A stretch of 8,317 nucleotides of DNA from positions 1-8,317 of the forward strand of contig NZ_PEGG01000139.1 in NCBI RefSeq assembly GCF_002737765.1. Direction: 5' to 3'. The position numbers and the translations under genes are program-made. Below the pieces are notes generated by a model that saw nothing but the letters and a program-made list of their open reading frames with translations, had not been told where the DNA came from and made no database searches. Source of the DNA: Caulobacter sp. B11. GTDB lineage: Bacteria; Pseudomonadota; Alphaproteobacteria; Caulobacterales; Caulobacteraceae. Positions 6,043 through 8,317 of the stretch are shown here, piece by piece (the first letter of the stretch is position 1; every line of letters begins with the position of its first letter).

Positions 6043-6079
6043 TTTGGGCCTGACCCGTGGCAAAGGCTAGGAACCTGAC

Positions 6080-6430
6080 ATGCTCGCCCTACTGACGACC
6101 GCCGCCCTGGCCGCCTCGGTCCTGACCTCGGGCCCCGCCGCCCTGGCCCCGGCTTTCGGCAATACGGTCGTCTCGACCTATCCGGACGGCCGCCAGGCGC
6201 GGCTTTGGCTCAATCGCGACGGCGGCTACCGGGCGACCGGCCGGCGCGGCAAGGCCTCCAGCGGAACCTGGAGCCTGAAGGGCGGCAAGGTCTGCCTCAA
6301 GCAGCGCAAGCCGATCGCCGCCCCGATCACCTTCTGCGCGCCCTACAGGTCCGGCGGGGTGGGCACGCGGTGGACCGGCAAGGCGGTGACCGGCGAAACC
6401 ATCCAGATCGCTCTGGTCGCCGGCCGCTAG
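6080..6430 (+). CDS. Small secreted protein, function unknown
   Basis: A 116-residue protein with a signal peptide at about residues 1-23 (MLALLTTAALAASVL core, cleavage near ALA-PAF). The mature part is rich in alternating beta-type sequence, with repeated short turns: TYPDGRQARLWLNRDGGY (33-50) and GTWSLKGGKVCLKQ (62-75). Two cysteines, C72 and C86, could form a disulphide outside the cytoplasm. The pattern of DG turns and GTW suggests a small beta-barrel or sandwich, but I cannot name a family with confidence. AGGA lies about 7 bases before the ATG at 6080. The downstream membrane-protein gene starts one base after this stop, so the two are very likely co-transcribed. Confidence 0.85.
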   Translation: MLALLTTAALAASVLTSGPAALAPAFGNTVVSTYPDGRQARLWLNRDGGYRATGRRGKASSGTWSLKGGKVCLKQRKPIAAPITFCAPYRSGGVGTRWTGKAVTGETIQIALVAGR

Positions 6431-6431
6431 G

Positions 6432-7274
6432 GTGCCGCGCCCCGGCCTGGCGCGGCTGCAGGCGACCGTGCCTTCCCTGATCGAAGCGGCCTGCCGGCTG
6501 GGCTATGCGGCGCGCGGCGCGGTCTATCTGAGCATGGGCGTCCTGGCCCTGCTGGCGGCCCTGGACCGCCTGCCCCGGGCCAGCGGCGCCGGCGAGGCGA
6601 TCGAGGCCTGGGCGCGCTGGCCGATCGGCCTGGCCCTGATCGCGGCGGTCGGCCTGGGCCTGGTGTTCTTCGCCGTCTGGCGGGGGCTGCAGTCGGTGTG
6701 CGACGCCGATGGTCACGGGACGACGCCCAAGGCCTGGGCCGTGCGGGCCGGCCAGCTGCTGAGCGGCCTGGTCTATGGCGCCCTGGCCCTGTCGGCCTTC
6801 GAGCTGCTCGACGGTCTGGAGGACGTGCGCGAGGCCGACGAGACCGGCGAGATGCGGGCCGCCGCCGCCCGGGTCCTGGCCCTGCCGGGCGGCGACCGGC
6901 TGCTGCTGGCCGCGGGTCTGGTGGTGCTGGCCTTCGGGATCGGCAACCTGATCCAGGGGGCGTTGCAGGATTTCGGCAAGCGGCTGCGCTGTGCGCCGGC
7001 GGTCTGCGCCCGGGTCGTGCCCCTGGCCCGCCTCGGCTATGCCGCCCGGGGGCTGGCGATCCTGCCGCTGGGCTATTTCCTGTGCCAGGCCGGCCTTGCG
7101 GCCCGCGCCAGCCCGGCCCGCAGCTGGGCCGACGCCCTGCAGGCCCTGGAGGCCCAGCCGTTCGGCTCGACCCTGCTGGCCGCCATCGCCCTGGGCCTGA
7201 CGGCGTTCGGGCTGTTTGGCCTGGCCGAGGCCTGGTTCCGGGTGATCAAGCCGGCCGAGGCGATCAGCGCCTAG
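6432..7274 (+). CDS. DUF1206-type multi-pass membrane protein
   Basis: A 280-residue inner-membrane protein of uncharacterised function. It has about six hydrophobic helices, at roughly 26-45, 63-85, 107-126, 155-179, 203-222 and 246-268. They fall into three pairs that look like internal repeats: RLGYAARG occurs at 22-29 and again at 200-207, with a weaker counterpart near 105-116. The second helix of each pair ends in a similar way (LVFFAVWRGLQ, AFGIGNLIQGAL, AFGLFGLAEAW). This threefold layout is typical of the DUF1206 family. The start is taken as GTG 6432, one base after the upstream stop; no better start precedes the first helix, so coupled translation is likely. The acidic loop at 127-140 (LEDVREADETGE) would face one side of the membrane. 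Its stop overlaps that of the convergent LacI-type gene. Confidence 0.85.
   Translation: MPRPGLARLQATVPSLIEAACRLGYAARGAVYLSMGVLALLAALDRLPRASGAGEAIEAWARWPIGLALIAAVGLGLVFFAVWRGLQSVCDADGHGTTPKAWAVRAGQLLSGLVYGALALSAFELLDGLEDVREADETGEMRAAAARVLALPGGDRLLLAAGLVVLAFGIGNLIQGALQDFGKRLRCAPAVCARVVPLARLGYAARGLAILPLGYFLCQAGLAARASPARSWADALQALEAQPFGSTLLAAIALGLTAFGLFGLAEAWFRVIKPAEAISA
7271..7274. other. Shared CTAG: overlapping stop codons of convergent genes
   Basis: The palindrome CTAG provides TAG on the plus strand (7272-7274) for the DUF1206 gene and TAG on the minus strand (7271-7273) for the LacI-type gene. There is no space for a terminator between them, so the two transcripts must overlap at their 3' ends. 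Confidence 0.95.
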
Positions 7275-8317
7275 GCCTGCACCGGTCCGGTCGACTCGCG
7301 GACGATCAGCTCGAACGGCAGCAGGTGGTGCGAGCGGTCGGCCTGGCCCGGGGTGGCGGCGGCGTCGATCAGGATCCTGGCCCCGAGGGCGGCCATCTCG
7401 GCGACCGGCTGGCGGATGGTGGTCATCGGCGGAAACGAGAAGCGGATGCTGGGCGAGTCGTCGAAGGTGGCCACCGACAGGTCGCGCGGCGTGCTCAGCC
7501 CCAGGCGCTGGGCGACGTGCAGCACCGCCAGGGCCATCTCGTCATTGCTGGCGATGATCGCGGTCGGGCGCGGCGACTGGGCCAGCAGGATCTCGGCCGC
7601 CCGGGCTCCGCCCTCGAAAGTGAAGTCGCCCGGGGTCACCCCGGCGCGCGGATCGCTGACGCCGGCGGCCCGCAGGGCCTCGACGAAGCCGTCCTCGCGC
7701 CGGGCGCTGACGGCGAAGCGGGCGCTGCCGGTGATGAAGCCGATCCGCCGGTGACCCAGCTCCAGCAGGTGGCCGGTCAGGACCCGGGCCGCCTCGGCGT
7801 CGTCCAGGGCCACGCTGTGCCCGGGTCCGTCGGCCATCGAGCCCATGCGGACGAAGGGGATCTGCCGCCGGGCCAGAACGGCCAGCACGTCCGGATGATC
7901 GCTGCTGGGCGGGGTCAGGATCACCCCGTCGGGCCGCAGGGTCGACAGCACCGCCGCCACCCGCCGCTCCAGCTGCTCGGACTCCAGGTCGATCAGCTCC
8001 AGCAGCAGGTGATAGCCGCGGGCGTCGCACTCCAGCATCGCCCCGTACTGCATGCGGTCGATCCAGTTGTTGCCGCGGTCGCTGCGCCAGTTTTCCAGGG
8101 TCAGGGCGCGGTCGTTGAAGGCGACGATCAGATAGGACTTGGCCCCGCCCATCCGCCGCGCGGCGATATTGGGGCTGTAGCCGAGGGTTCTCGATGGCCG
8201 CCTGGACCCGGGCAGGAGCTCGGCCGAGACATTGGGTTCGTTATTGACCACCCGCGACACGGTCTTGACCGACACCCCGGCCATCTCGGCGACATGGACG
8301 ATGGTGACGCTGCGCAT
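7271..8317 (-). CDS. LacI-family transcriptional regulator
   Basis: A 348-residue DNA-binding regulator that would bind an operator through its N-terminal helix-turn-helix and release it on sensing a small ligand, usually a sugar. Residues 4-25 carry the family motif (VTIVHVAEMAGVSVKTVSRVVN), and LGYSPNIAARRM (45-56) is the hinge lead-in. The rest is a periplasmic-binding-protein-like domain, with DGVILTPP (about 130-137), LGHRRIGFITG and IIASNDEMALAVLHVAQRLG. Between residues 35 and 44 the reading LPGSRRPSRT is abnormal. A one-base gain near 8213 and a one-base loss near 8185-8187 give ARVQAAIEN-LGY, the normal family sequence, so this stretch is a compensated double frameshift. ATG at 8315-8317 is the window edge; the ribosome site lies outside. 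Its target operon is probably upstream, beyond the window. It may instead serve the neighbouring genes, but nothing shown links it to rut. Confidence 0.93.
   Translation of the reverse strand: MRSVTIVHVAEMAGVSVKTVSRVVNNEPNVSAELLPGSRRPSRTLGYSPNIAARRMGGAKSYLIVAFNDRALTLENWRSDRGNNWIDRMQYGAMLECDARGYHLLLELIDLESEQLERRVAAVLSTLRPDGVILTPPSSDHPDVLAVLARRQIPFVRMGSMADGPGHSVALDDAEAARVLTGHLLELGHRRIGFITGSARFAVSARREDGFVEALRAAGVSDPRAGVTPGDFTFEGGARAAEILLAQSPRPTAIIASNDEMALAVLHVAQRLGLSTPRDLSVATFDDSPSIRFSFPPMTTIRQPVAEMAALGARILIDAAATPGQADRSHHLLPFELIVRESTGPVQA
8185..8216 (-). other. Compensated double frameshift within the LacI-type gene
   Basis: On the minus strand, one base appears missing after the codon for L34 (near 8213-8215, next to a CCCGGG), and one C appears extra at 8185-8187. 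Between them the off-frame reading gives LPGSRRPSRT; the shifted reading gives (R/L)ARVQAAIEN. The latter matches the standard third-helix region of LacI proteins exactly where expected, immediately before LGYSPN. Confidence 0.85.

Larger units (their letters stand above)
5860..6079. other. Divergent intergenic region between rutB and the small secreted protein gene
   Basis: These 220 bases separate two divergent genes and should hold the rut promoter (minus) and the promoter of the 6080 gene (plus). I found no clear -35/-10 pair and no match to the remembered RutR-box half-sites TTGACC/GGTCAA. A TTGACG at 5975-5980 matches a housekeeping -35 on the plus strand, but the following bases are a GC hairpin with no -10. 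Two strong inverted repeats are listed separately. Confidence 0.5.

Noticed and set aside
5975..6074. Housekeeping promoter from TTGACG (5975) with GCTAGGAAC (6066)
   Set aside because: The elements are about 85 bases apart, far beyond workable spacing, and the second sits on the ribosome binding site.
5104..6078. Plus-strand open frame of 324 codons opposite rutB
   Set aside because: It is antisense to the clearly real rutB, begins inside a repeat element, and its Gly/Gln/His/Arg-rich sequence has no domain.

Overview
This very G+C-rich window looks like chromosome of an alphaproteobacterium in the Caulobacterales (Caulobacter / Phenylobacterium type). The clues are the high-GC codon use, a rut pyrimidine-catabolism cluster of the kind found there, a LacI-type regulator, and palindromic intergenic repeats of a style I associate with these genomes. 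No database search was possible; assignments rest on family motifs and remembered homologues.

Layout. 106-1501 (+): a secreted M28-family zinc aminopeptidase whose frame is broken twice, both times in a CCCCGGGG tract. 1511-1654 (-): a 47-residue single-span membrane protein with a near-perfect Shine-Dalgarno sequence. 1655-1915: a divergent intergenic region. 1916-2416 (+): an exported FKBP-type prolyl isomerase. 2421-2534: a palindromic repeat filling the gap between two convergent genes. 5859-2534 (-): the rut genes, transcribed rutB-rutC-rutD-rutA. One repeat element lies between rutB and rutC, a different one between rutD and rutA, and the first type again directly after rutA. 5860-6079: a divergent intergenic region with strong inverted repeats. 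6080-6430 and 6432-7274 (+): a small secreted protein and a DUF1206-type multi-pass membrane protein, one base apart. 7271-8317 (-): a LacI-family repressor whose stop codon overlaps that of the DUF1206 gene in a shared CTAG.

How the genes work together. RutA opens the uracil ring with FMN and oxygen. RutB hydrolyses the ureidoacrylate product. RutC (RidA family) removes the amino group of 3-aminoacrylate. RutD is an alpha/beta-hydrolase-fold helper. The reductase RutF, dehydrogenase RutE, transporter RutG and regulator RutR are not in the window and would have to be encoded elsewhere or replaced. The gene order differs from the enteric rutABCDEFG order.

Caution on sequence quality. Four single-base indels are inferred: two in the peptidase and a compensating pair in the LacI gene. 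Three of them lie in or next to CCC(C)GGG(G) palindromes, which suggests assembly or sequencing error rather than biology. I see no clearly new biological system here. The most unusual features are the repeats punctuating the rut operon and the inferred indels.
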